The notes under the pieces were generated by a model. It did no database searches, had not been told where the DNA came from, and saw only the letters and a list, made by a program, of their open reading frames with translations. From NCBI GenBank assembly GCA_011523505.1, contig WTGP01000012.1:1-64000 (forward strand): 64,000 nucleotides of DNA, in the 5' to 3' direction. Position 1 is the stretch's first letter, and every line of letters begins with the position of its first letter. The position numbers and the translations under genes are program-made. This stretch comes from Gammaproteobacteria bacterium (lineage in GTDB: Bacteria > Pseudomonadota > Gammaproteobacteria > Steroidobacterales > Foliamicaceae). This document shows positions 9,087 to 17,270 of the stretch, in pieces.

Positions 9087-9994
9087 CCGCGGCGCCGGTA
9101 ATTCTGCTGGGGCTGGCCGCGCTTCCGGCGCAGGCCGCGGAGGCGAATGATCCGAGAGTCTTTCAGGACTGCGACGTGTGTCCCGTGATGGTCGAGGTGC
9201 CGCCCGGGGACTTCGTCATGGGCGCGGAGGGCGGCGAGGAAGGCCGCCCGGACGGTCCCCCGCACGAGGTCAGCATCGCCAGAGCCTTCGCCATCGGACG
9301 GTTTGAAGTCACCAACCGGGAATTCGCCGCATTCGTGGCGGACACCGGCTATGAAACGGAACCGCCCTGCGCGGTGCGGGTCGGCGACGAGTGGATGCTG
9401 CATCCGGAAGCCGTCTGGACCGATCTCAAGACCGGCCAGGCAGGGGAACCGGACCACCCGGTGGCCTGCGTCAACTGGCTGGACGCGCGCGCCTACGTCG
9501 CATGGCTGGCCGACTTCAGCGGCCAGCCATACCGGCTGCCCAGCGAAGCGGAGTGGGAGTACGCGGCGCGCGGCGGCGCGAGCGGCGATTTTCCCTGGGG
9601 GTCGGAACCGGACGAGGCCTGTAGTCAGGCCAATGTGTACGACTCGAGCGCGCAAGCCATGCACGGCTACAGCTGGCAGCCCGCGCTTTGCGACGATGGA
9701 TTCCCGATGCTGGCCCCGGTCGGCCGCTTGCAGCCCAATGGATTCGGCCTGCACGATGTGGCCGGCAACCTCTGGGAGTGGGTGGAGGACTGCTACGAAG
9801 CGCCGTATCCGGCCGACATTCCCACGGACGGAAGCGCATACGGCCCGCCGTCCGGCCAGTGCGATCGGCGCAGCGTCCGCGGCGGTAGCTGGACTTCGCG
9901 GATCAGCCGCCAGCGGCTTGCGTTCCGCGGCCGCGATCCCGAGGACCTGCGCTACTCGATCTTCGGCTTCCGCGTCGCCCGCTCCCTCGACTGA
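9074..9994 (+). CDS. Exported SUMF1-fold protein, copy 1
   Basis: 306-residue protein with a signal peptide (LAAAPVILLGLAALPAQAA) and one formylglycine-generating-enzyme (SUMF1, C-type-lectin-like) domain from about residue 35 to the end. Family landmarks are PPGDFVMGAEGGEEGRPDGPPHEV, YRLPSEAEWEYAARGG and GLHDVAGNLWEWVEDCY. The position of the paired catalytic cysteines after GGSW reads T-S-R-I-S-R-Q, so both cysteines are missing and sulfatase activation is unlikely. An N-terminal DCDVCP pair and several further cysteines are conserved in the two following paralogues, suggesting disulfides. It overlaps the channel gene and heads a three-gene array. Function unknown. Confidence 0.82.
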   Translation: MAVLAAAPVILLGLAALPAQAAEANDPRVFQDCDVCPVMVEVPPGDFVMGAEGGEEGRPDGPPHEVSIARAFAIGRFEVTNREFAAFVADTGYETEPPCAVRVGDEWMLHPEAVWTDLKTGQAGEPDHPVACVNWLDARAYVAWLADFSGQPYRLPSEAEWEYAARGGASGDFPWGSEPDEACSQANVYDSSAQAMHGYSWQPALCDDGFPMLAPVGRLQPNGFGLHDVAGNLWEWVEDCYEAPYPADIPTDGSAYGPPSGQCDRRSVRGGSWTSRISRQRLAFRGRDPEDLRYSIFGFRVARSLD

Positions 9995-10027
9995 AGCCGG
10001 ATTGAGTCGGCAGGCGGGCGCGCTAGA

Positions 10028-10963
10028 ATGCGCGGCATGAATCGATATACAACAGCAACGGCCGTGCTGATCGGCCTCACGTTCGCAGCGTCGCCCGCTG
10101 CCGCCCAGGATACGCAGCCCGAAACATTCCGGGATTGCGAGCAATGTCCCGAGATGGTCGTGGTTCCGGGCGGCAGCTTTGTCATGGGAAGCGAGGAAGC
10201 CGTTAGCGAACGCCCGATGGGACCGCCGCACGAAGTGACTATTGCCCGGACATTCGCGCTGGGCAAGTACGAAATCACCAACCGGCAATATCGGGAATTC
10301 GTGGAGGCAACCGGCCACGAGATGACCAAAGGATGCCGCGGCAATATCGACCAGGAGTGGAAAGACGACCCCGAAGCGCACTGGACCGATTTGCGGGTGG
10401 GGCAGGAGTCCGACCCCGAGCATCCGGTGGCCTGCGTCAGCTGGCTGGACGCCCGTGCGTTCATTGACTGGTTGTCCGGGATCAGCGGCCAGGAATATCG
10501 TCTGCCCAGTGAAGCGGAGTGGGAGTATGCGGCGCGTGTCGGCGCCGGCGACTGGTACTACTGGGGAGAAGACCCCGACGAGGGGTGCAAGCACGCCAAC
10601 ATGTACGACACGAGCGCGCACGCCGTGCACGACTTCATCTGGCCCTGGATCGACTGCGACGACGGTCATTCGACCCTGGCGCCGGTCGGCAGTTTCCCGC
10701 CGAACGGGTTCGGACTGCATGACATGGTCGGCAATCTCTGGGAATGGGTCGAGGATTGCTATGAAGTGCTTTATCCGGAGGACACGCCCACGGACGGCTC
10801 GGCCTACACATTCCCGCCGGGCCAGTGCGAAAACCGCAGCGTGCGGGGCGGCAGCTGGCTCACCAACCCCGACTGGCAGCGCTCCACCTTCCGCGGCCGC
10901 GATCCCGAAGACGCGCGCTACAGCTTCTTCGGCTTCCGCGTCGCCCGCTCCCTGACTGAATAG
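10028..10963 (+). CDS. Exported SUMF1-fold protein, copy 2
   Basis: 311-residue paralogue of its neighbours (302-306 residues), with a signal peptide (ATAVLIGLTFAASPAAAQ) and a single SUMF1 domain (VVPGGSFVMGSEE, YRLPSEAEWEYAARVG, GLHDMVGNLWEWVEDCY). After GGSW the sequence is LTNPDWQ, with Thr and Gln at the two catalytic-Cys positions, so no formylglycine-generating chemistry is expected. The N-terminal pair is DCEQCP. ATG 10037, three codons in, is an equally good start. It lies 33 bases after copy 1 and 4 before copy 3. The role may be ligand binding or envelope scaffolding; this is inference. Confidence 0.82.
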   Translation: MRGMNRYTTATAVLIGLTFAASPAAAQDTQPETFRDCEQCPEMVVVPGGSFVMGSEEAVSERPMGPPHEVTIARTFALGKYEITNRQYREFVEATGHEMTKGCRGNIDQEWKDDPEAHWTDLRVGQESDPEHPVACVSWLDARAFIDWLSGISGQEYRLPSEAEWEYAARVGAGDWYYWGEDPDEGCKHANMYDTSAHAVHDFIWPWIDCDDGHSTLAPVGSFPPNGFGLHDMVGNLWEWVEDCYEVLYPEDTPTDGSAYTFPPGQCENRSVRGGSWLTNPDWQRSTFRGRDPEDARYSFFGFRVARSLTE

Positions 10964-10967
10964 CACG

Positions 10968-11876
10968 TTGCCCCTTTTGTTTGCCGTGTTCGGCCTGGCG
11001 GCCGGGGCGGCGGGCGCGGCCGGCGGTCCGGAAGCCGCTTTCCGCGATTGCGACGGGTGCCCGGAGATGCTCGTGGTGCCGGGCGGCAGTTTCGTGATGG
11101 GAGCGCACGGCGGCGAGGAGGGCCGCCCGGAGGGACCGCCGCGCGAGGTGCGCGTGGATCGTGATTTTGCGTTGGGCAGGTACGAGGTAACGAATGCCCA
11201 GTTCGAAGCCTTCGTCTCTGCCACGGGATATGAGGTCGCGAAAGGCTGTCGCGGGAAATTCGATGGCGAGTGGGAGAACCATCCGGAGTCGAACTGGACC
11301 GACCTGATGCTCGGGCAGGAATACCGGCCGGATCATCCCGTGGCCTGCGTCAGTTGGCTGGATGCGCGCGCCTACGTGGAATGGCTTGCGGAGATGAGCG
11401 GCCAGCCGTACCGCCTGCCCACCGAGGCGGAGTGGGAATACGCGGCGCGCGCCGGCGCCGTGGGCCGCTTCACCTGGGGCGACGACCCCGAAGCGGCGTG
11501 CGCTTATGCCAATGTGTATGACTCAAGCGCGGATCCCGTCCACGATTTTGCCTGGCAGGCCGCCGACTGCGACGACGGCTACCCGACTCTCGCACCGATC
11601 GGCATGTTCCGACCAAATGCCTTTGGTCTGTACGATGTGGCCGGCAACGTCTGGGAATGGGTGGAAGACTGCTACGTCGAGCCGTATACGGCGGAGTTGC
11701 CGACCGACGGCTCGGCGATTGCAATCCCACCCGGCCAGTGCGAGCGGCGCGGTGTGCGCGGCGGCAGCTGGATTACGCGCCCGGACCGCCAGCGCCTGAC
11801 CTTCCGGGGCCGCGACCCGGAGGACATTCACTACACCTTCTTCGGCCTGCGCGTGGCCCGCTCCCTGCCGGATTAG
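10968..11876 (+). CDS. Exported SUMF1-fold protein, copy 3
   Basis: 302-residue third member of the tandem array. The apparent start is TTG 10968, giving a signal peptide (FAVFGLAAGAAGAAGG) followed by the DCDGCP pair and the SUMF1 domain (VVPGGSFVMGAHGGEEG, YRLPTEAEWEYAARAG, GLYDVAGNVWEWVEDCY). After GGSW it reads ITRPDRQ, again with Thr and Gln in place of the catalytic cysteines. TTG initiation only 4 bases after the previous stop suggests translational coupling and weak initiation. It converges on the aldehyde dehydrogenase gene across 31 bases. Confidence 0.82.
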   Translation: MPLLFAVFGLAAGAAGAAGGPEAAFRDCDGCPEMLVVPGGSFVMGAHGGEEGRPEGPPREVRVDRDFALGRYEVTNAQFEAFVSATGYEVAKGCRGKFDGEWENHPESNWTDLMLGQEYRPDHPVACVSWLDARAYVEWLAEMSGQPYRLPTEAEWEYAARAGAVGRFTWGDDPEAACAYANVYDSSADPVHDFAWQAADCDDGYPTLAPIGMFRPNAFGLYDVAGNVWEWVEDCYVEPYTAELPTDGSAIAIPPGQCERRGVRGGSWITRPDRQRLTFRGRDPEDIHYTFFGLRVARSLPD

Positions 11877-11907
11877 CGGCGGGATTTCTTTTACCGTCTG
11901 GACTTAA

Positions 11908-13347
11908 TCAGGCGGCCTGGTCGTAGCCGAGGACGGCTTTGGTTTCGAGGAATTCCTCCAGGCCCTCGGGGCCGGATTCGCGGCCGTTGCCGGACTGCTT
12001 GTAGCCTCCGAACGGAGCGCTGAAGTCACCCGATTCGCCGTTGATGCAGACCTGGCCTGCGCGCAGTTGCGCGGCGACGCTCCTCGCCTGTTCGAGGTCG
12101 CCGCCCCACACGTATGCGGCGAGGCCGTATTCCGTGTCGTTGGCGATCGCAATTGCCTCGTCCAGGTTGTCGTAGGGAATCACGCAGAGCACCGGCCCGA
12201 AAATCTCCTCGCGCGCGATCGTCATGTCGTTGCTCACGTTGCCGAACACCGTCGGCTTGACGAAATAGCCCTTTTCGAGGCCCTCTGGCCTGCCCGGACC
12301 GCCGCTCGCCAGCGTCGCGCCTTCCTCGATGCCCTTGCGGATGAGTCCCTGCACCTTGTCGAACTGAACTTCGCTCACCAGCGGCCCCATCGTTGTTTCC
12401 TCGGACGCGGGGTCGCCGATTCGAGCCCGCGAGGCGGAGGCTACCGACAACTCCACGGCCTTGTCGTGGAGCTCGGCCGGGACCAGCAGTCGAGTGGGCG
12501 CGTTGCACGACTGCCCGGTGTTCATGCAGACGTTGCGCATGCCGTTGATCACGCCCTTGTCCAGCGAGGCTTCGTCCAGGATGAGATTGGGCGATTTGCC
12601 GCCAAGTTCCTGGCTGACGCGCTTGACCGTTCCGGCGGCCGTGGCGGCCACCGCAATTCCTCCGCGCGTGGACCCGGTAAACGACACCATGTCGATGTCG
12701 GGATGCCCGGCGATGGCCTGGCCGACCCCTGGCCCGTCGCCGTTGACCAGGTTGAAGACCCCGGCGGGCACGCCCGCGGCTTCGATGACTTCGGCGAACA
12801 CCACGCCGCTCAAGGGCGCGATCTCGCTCGGCTTCAGCACCATGGTGCAGCCGGCCGCCAGCGCCGGCAGGACTTTCAGCGTGATCTGGTTGACCGGCCA
12901 GTTCCAGGGCGTGATGAATCCGCACACCCCGATCGGCTCGCGGCGAATCAGCGTAGCGCCGCGCTGCTCCTCGAACTCGAAGTTCTCCAGCAAACGGCGC
13001 GCGGTCTTGGCGATGACCACGCCCATGGCCGCCTGCGCTTTCGTGGAAAGGCCCTTCGGTGCGCCCATTTCCACCGTAATCGCCGCCGCCATGTCGTTGT
13101 AACGCGCCTTGTAGGCGGCAATGAACGCGTCGATCAGCTCCAGGCGCTCCTGCTTTGAAGTTCGGGAATATGCGGCGAACGCCGTTCGCGCTGCTTCCAC
13201 GGCGCGGTCCACGTCTGCGGCGCTGCCCAGCGATATCACGCCGTCGGGTTCTTCCGTGGCCGGGTTGATCACGGACAGTTCGTGCGGCTCGGTCGGATCG
13301 ACCCACTCTCCGCCGATGAAGAACTTGCGGTAGTCGTATTCGGCCAT
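11908..13347 (-). CDS. NAD(P)-dependent aldehyde dehydrogenase
   Basis: 479-residue ALDH superfamily enzyme oxidising an aldehyde to its acid. Motifs are ITPWNWPVNQ and KPSEIAPLSG (cofactor site), SFTGSTRGG, the general base in QELGGKSPN and the nucleophile in NTGQSCNAPTR. IFGPVLCVIPYD and FGGYKQSGNGRE near the end are standard. The substrate is not readable from sequence. It is divergent from a GPH-type transporter (98-base gap), and the operon beyond holds ring-hydroxylating oxygenases, so a role in oxidising an aromatic or aliphatic aldehyde from a catabolic route is plausible. Confidence 0.93.
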   Translation of the reverse strand: MAEYDYRKFFIGGEWVDPTEPHELSVINPATEEPDGVISLGSAADVDRAVEAARTAFAAYSRTSKQERLELIDAFIAAYKARYNDMAAAITVEMGAPKGLSTKAQAAMGVVIAKTARRLLENFEFEEQRGATLIRREPIGVCGFITPWNWPVNQITLKVLPALAAGCTMVLKPSEIAPLSGVVFAEVIEAAGVPAGVFNLVNGDGPGVGQAIAGHPDIDMVSFTGSTRGGIAVAATAAGTVKRVSQELGGKSPNLILDEASLDKGVINGMRNVCMNTGQSCNAPTRLLVPAELHDKAVELSVASASRARIGDPASEETTMGPLVSEVQFDKVQGLIRKGIEEGATLASGGPGRPEGLEKGYFVKPTVFGNVSNDMTIAREEIFGPVLCVIPYDNLDEAIAIANDTEYGLAAYVWGGDLEQARSVAAQLRAGQVCINGESGDFSAPFGGYKQSGNGRESGPEGLEEFLETKAVLGYDQAA

Positions 13348-13444
13348 TGCCGGCGCTCTCCTGTAGTCTCGGGTGCAGGTTGGCGAGGATACACTGCTAC
13401 CACGGCGCGTGCTATCCTGCCGCGCTACTCTTGGGAGAAATGCA

Positions 13445-14830
13445 GTGCAACAATCTGCGCAAGCCAGTCATCCGAAAGACGAAGTCGCAGTCTCTTTGCG
13501 GGCCGGATGGGGCGTAGGCGCCTTGGGAGTGGCGCTGCTGTTCAACACGTATTCGACGCTTCTGCTGTATTACCTCACCAATATTGCCGGCGTGGCGGCC
13601 GGCACGGCCGCTTTGTTGCTGGCAATCGCCAAAGGTTACGACTGGGCGACCGACGTGCCCATGGGCATTCTCAGCGATCGGACAAAGAGCCGCTTCGGGC
13701 GGCGCCGACCCTGGTTGCTGCTGGGCGCTTTCGTTTGTGCCGGTGCTTTCGTAATGCTCTTCTCGACTCCGGCAGACGCGCCGAACGCCACCAAGGTCGC
13801 TTATGTTCTGGGTGCCCTGCTTCTGTTCAATACGGGCTACACGTTGTTCAACGTCCCTCATCTGTCCATGCCCGCCGAAATGTCCAACAGTTACAACGAA
13901 CGCACCGCCATCATGTCGTTCCGGGCAGTGGCGATCGTGATCGGTACATTCATGGTGGGAGGATTTGCGCCCAGGCTGGCGGACCAGTTCGGCGGAGGTA
14001 TTGAGGGTTATGCCGTGGTGGGATGGACCCTGGGTATCGGTGCGATGGTTGCCATGCTCGCGTGCTTTCTCGGTACGGCCGGGGCTCGCGCAACGAAACA
14101 CGTCAAGACCCGTCAAGGTGTGCGCGGACAGTTTCGAACCGCAATCCGCAACGTGCACTTCGGGAAGCTGGCGGTGTTCAAGATGCTGACGCTGCTCGCG
14201 ACAGGCGTGGCGCAGGGAAGCGTCCTGTTCTTCATAACCGATATTCTCGGTCACCCTGCGGGCGTCATGCTCTACTACGGCCTGGGTTACGCATCCGTAT
14301 CTTTGATTTCCGCGCCTATCTGGGTTCGCATCTCTCGGTCAATGGGTAAGCACAACGCACTGATCTTCGCGACTCTCGGGTTCATGGTGTTCGTTATGTG
14401 GTGGTGGATCGCTCCACCCGGCGAGCCGATCGAGCTGCTGGTCGCGCGCGCCATGGTGTTGTCGTTCTTCGCGATGGGCAAGCTGCTGCTCGGTATGTCG
14501 CTTCTGCCCGACGTGCAGGAATACGATTACCTCAAGACCGGGCTGCGGCGGGAAGGTGTCTTCGCCGGCGCCTACAACATGGTGGAGAAGACTGCGTTCA
14601 TCCTGGCCCCCCTCGTGGTGGGTCTTATTCTGCAGTTGCTCGGCTACGAAGCGACGGTTGACAATATCGACGTGGAGCAGGATCCGCGCGCTCTGACCGG
14701 TATCCGCGTTTCCATTGCGGCTATCCCTGCGACGTGCAACCTGCTGGCCGCAATGATCCTGCTCCGCTGGACCCTGACCCGTAAACGCCTCACGGAAATG
14801 CGGGCTCAGCGGGCTTCCGCAAGCGCCTGA
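13445..14830 (+). CDS. GPH-family MFS symporter
   Basis: Inner-membrane cation-coupled symporter of the glycoside-pentoside-hexuronide (MelB-like) branch, 461 residues and about 12 membrane segments. Typical features are KGYDWATDVPMGILSDRTKSRFGRRRPW in the first half (the aspartates near TM2 are cation-site residues in MelB) and YDYLKTGLRREGVFAGAYNM in the second. GTG 13445 is preferred over the upstream GTG 13373 because GGGAG at 13433 sits just before it and the extra N-terminal residues look non-coding. It is divergent from the aldehyde dehydrogenase. The substrate could be a glycoside or another organic solute. Confidence 0.87.
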   Translation: MQQSAQASHPKDEVAVSLRAGWGVGALGVALLFNTYSTLLLYYLTNIAGVAAGTAALLLAIAKGYDWATDVPMGILSDRTKSRFGRRRPWLLLGAFVCAGAFVMLFSTPADAPNATKVAYVLGALLLFNTGYTLFNVPHLSMPAEMSNSYNERTAIMSFRAVAIVIGTFMVGGFAPRLADQFGGGIEGYAVVGWTLGIGAMVAMLACFLGTAGARATKHVKTRQGVRGQFRTAIRNVHFGKLAVFKMLTLLATGVAQGSVLFFITDILGHPAGVMLYYGLGYASVSLISAPIWVRISRSMGKHNALIFATLGFMVFVMWWWIAPPGEPIELLVARAMVLSFFAMGKLLLGMSLLPDVQEYDYLKTGLRREGVFAGAYNMVEKTAFILAPLVVGLILQLLGYEATVDNIDVEQDPRALTGIRVSIAAIPATCNLLAAMILLRWTLTRKRLTEMRAQRASASA

Positions 14831-14911
14831 CATCGGCAGGAAAGTCGACAGAGTCCGCGGCCGGGGCGCGCCGCATTGAGAGCGAGGAGGGAGACGCCCC
14901 TCGTAGCGTGA

Positions 14912-16057
14912 TCAGGCGGCCTGGTCGCTCTTTGCTGCGTCCGCGGATTTCGCGGGCACCAGCGGGATGGGGTCGATCACCCAGCCCTTTTTCCTGCGGC
15001 GGCCGGGGCTGGGGATGGCGAACGCGGTATGCTCGCCGGCCTTGCGGACCTTCTCCATGTCGATGCACCAGCCCCGCGCTTCCCATTCCGCGAGCCACTG
15101 GCGGTAGCGGCCCACCGCGTAGTCCGACGGTGTAAGCAGGTCCCTGGTGCTGGCCCGCGGCGCCAGTTTCGGATGCAGCGTAAGCAGAATGTCCCGATCC
15201 TGAAAAGCGACGTACTCATTGCGCTTCTTGACGGTCTCGTCATGCGCTTCGTCCTGCATGAAGTTGCGCATCGTGACCATGTACAGCCCCGTGCGGGTCT
15301 CATGTACGGGCACGCGGTAGAGGTACTGATAGATCTTCATTACCGGCGAGGGATTGATGTGTGTCCACACCGAAGCGGGCCCGTGATGGCCCGTGCCCAC
15401 GGTGATGGTGCTGTTCTTCTCCACTCGTGAGGCTTCCCGCATCCTCCTTTCAGGCAGCGGCGGCGCATAGACCTCGTTGTAGAAACCCGTGCCCCATTCC
15501 GTTTCCCGAATGTCCAGATCGCTTACCTTGTAGTTCTCGTCCTCTCCCTTCATGCCGTGGGTGTCGTGGACGAATTCGTTGTGCGCCGGGTCGATGCCGT
15601 TTTCCACGGCGCGCCTGTATTCAACTTCCCATTCGAAATACTGGAGCGTGGGTTGCCAGCCATCCCGGCCCCATTCGGGAATTTCAAGGATCGGCGGCCG
15701 TTCGGGTTCGTCGAGGTCGCCCAGGAAGCAGAACACCAGCCCGTAACGCTCCGTGACGGGGTAGGAATCTACCCGCGCCCGCCCGGGCGCCTTGGCCTTC
15801 ATGCCGATGGAGGGGACGCGCACGCATTGCCCCTCGCCGTTGAACCGCCAGCCGTGGTACGGACATTGGATGCAACTGTCTTCGACCAGGCCGTCGCCGA
15901 GCGAGCCGCCGCGGTGGCAGCAGGTATTGCTGAGGCAGTGGGCCTGTCCGTCCTCGTCGCGCCACAGCACGAAGTCCTGGCCCAGCATGCGCCTCTTCAG
16001 CGGCGCTCCTTCCAGTTTCCCGGACTCGACCGCGGGATACCAGAAATTGATGAACAT
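14912..16057 (-). CDS. Rieske ring-hydroxylating oxygenase alpha subunit, copy A
   Basis: 381-residue oxygenase component. The Rieske cluster ligands are C46-x-H48 (in NTCCHRGGSLGDG) and C65-x2-H68 (CPYHGW). The mononuclear iron site is in NGIDPAHNEFVHDTHG (D156, H159, H164). The C-terminal catalytic domain follows to about residue 350, then a basic tail (GRRRKKGWVID). It lies 4 bases downstream of a close paralogue, and both proteins end in DQAA. No reductase or ferredoxin gene is nearby, so electrons must come from elsewhere. The substrate (aromatic acid, quaternary amine or other) cannot be assigned. Confidence 0.9.
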   Translation of the reverse strand: MFINFWYPAVESGKLEGAPLKRRMLGQDFVLWRDEDGQAHCLSNTCCHRGGSLGDGLVEDSCIQCPYHGWRFNGEGQCVRVPSIGMKAKAPGRARVDSYPVTERYGLVFCFLGDLDEPERPPILEIPEWGRDGWQPTLQYFEWEVEYRRAVENGIDPAHNEFVHDTHGMKGEDENYKVSDLDIRETEWGTGFYNEVYAPPLPERRMREASRVEKNSTITVGTGHHGPASVWTHINPSPVMKIYQYLYRVPVHETRTGLYMVTMRNFMQDEAHDETVKKRNEYVAFQDRDILLTLHPKLAPRASTRDLLTPSDYAVGRYRQWLAEWEARGWCIDMEKVRKAGEHTAFAIPSPGRRRKKGWVIDPIPLVPAKSADAAKSDQAA

Positions 16058-16061
16058 GGGG

Positions 16062-17207
16062 TCAGGCGGCCTGGTCGGTCTCCACGGCCCGCGCCGGCGT
16101 GGCCGGCATCAGCGGGATGGGGTCGATCACCCAGCCCTTCTTCCTGCGCCGTTCCGGACTCGGTATGGCGAACGCGGTATGGCGTTCCTGCTCGCGAACC
16201 TTGTCCAGATCGATGCGCCAACCGCGCGCCTCCCATTCCTTCAGTCGTTCCCGGTAGCGCCCGATGGGGTAGTCCGAGGGAGTGAACAGTTCCTTGGTAT
16301 TGACCCGCGGCGTGATTTTCGGATGGAGTTCATACAGAACGTCGCGATCCTGGGTCGCCACGTACAGGTTGCGCTCCATCATGGTTTCGTCGTAGATGTC
16401 TTCCAGCATGAAGTTGCGCATGTTGACCAGGAACAGCCGCGTGTTGTCCTCGTCGATCGGCGATTCGTAAAGATACTGGTAGATGTGCATGACCGGAGTG
16501 GGATTGATGAAGGTCCACACGGAAGCCGGGCCGTGGTGGCCGGTGCCGACCCTGATCGTGCGGTTCTTTGTTTCGCCGGAAGCCTCGCGCATCTTCTTTT
16601 CGGCCAGGGGCGGCGCATAGACCTTGTTGAAGAAGCCCGTGCCCCAGTCGGTCTCGCGCATGTCCAGCTCGCGTACCTTGTAGTTCTCGTTCATGCCCTT
16701 CATGCCGTGGGTGGGATGCACGAACTCGTTATGCGCCGGGTCGATGCCGTTCTCGATCGAGCGCTTGTAGTTGAAGTTCCACTCCAATACCTGGAGGGTG
16801 GAGGCCCAGCCTTCCTGGCCCCACTCCTTGATCTCGAGCAACGGCGGCCGTTCCGACTCGTCGAGGTCGCCCAGAAAACAGAAAACCAGGCCGTAGCGTT
16901 CCATGACGGGATAGGAGTCAACCCGCGCCCGCCCGGGCGGCTTGGCCTTCATGCCGATGGAGGGCACGCGTACGCACTGCCCGGCGCCGTTGAATCGCCA
17001 GCCGTGGTACGGACATTGCACGCAGTTGTCGGCCACCAGGCCGTCGCCGAGAGAGCCGCCGCGGTGGCAGCAGGTATTGCTGAGGCAATGGGCCTGACCG
17101 TCCTCGTCGCGCCACAGCACGAAGTCCTGACCCAGCATGCGTTGCTTGAGCGGCTTGTCCTTGAGTTTCTCCGACTCGACCGCCGGATACCAGAAGTTGA
17201 TGAACAT
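16062..17207 (-). CDS. Rieske ring-hydroxylating oxygenase alpha subunit, copy B
   Basis: 381-residue tandem paralogue of the gene 4 bases downstream, identical in length. Rieske ligands are in NTCCHRGGSLGDG and CPYHGW; the mononuclear iron site is in NGIDPAHNEFVHPTHGMKG. The N-terminal 70 residues are nearly identical to copy A, while the catalytic domain differs more, as expected for duplication followed by substrate divergence. It is preceded by an FAD monooxygenase gene on the same strand (48-base gap containing a 17-bp tandem repeat), so the three form a probable catabolic operon. Confidence 0.9.
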   Translation of the reverse strand: MFINFWYPAVESEKLKDKPLKQRMLGQDFVLWRDEDGQAHCLSNTCCHRGGSLGDGLVADNCVQCPYHGWRFNGAGQCVRVPSIGMKAKPPGRARVDSYPVMERYGLVFCFLGDLDESERPPLLEIKEWGQEGWASTLQVLEWNFNYKRSIENGIDPAHNEFVHPTHGMKGMNENYKVRELDMRETDWGTGFFNKVYAPPLAEKKMREASGETKNRTIRVGTGHHGPASVWTFINPTPVMHIYQYLYESPIDEDNTRLFLVNMRNFMLEDIYDETMMERNLYVATQDRDVLYELHPKITPRVNTKELFTPSDYPIGRYRERLKEWEARGWRIDLDKVREQERHTAFAIPSPERRRKKGWVIDPIPLMPATPARAVETDQAA

Positions 17208-17236
17208 GACTGTGCTCCTGGATTACAGGGCACCTA

Positions 17237-17270
17237 GTTTATACCGGAACCTGGTTTATACCGGAACCTG
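17237..17270. repeat. Perfect 17-bp tandem duplication
   Basis: The 17-mer GTTTATACCGGAACCTG occurs twice head to tail (17237-17253 and 17254-17270). It covers the last codons and stop of the FAD monooxygenase gene on the minus strand and the start of the gap to Rieske copy B. The duplication repeats the end of the reading frame, so a second stop-containing copy lies just beyond the used TAA. It looks like a recent slippage event. I see no regulatory logic in it. Confidence 0.9.

Noticed and set aside
9074-11876. Formylglycine-generating (sulfatase-activating) function for the three SUMF1 proteins
   Set aside because: The paired cysteines required for catalysis are replaced in all three copies and no sulfatase gene is nearby.
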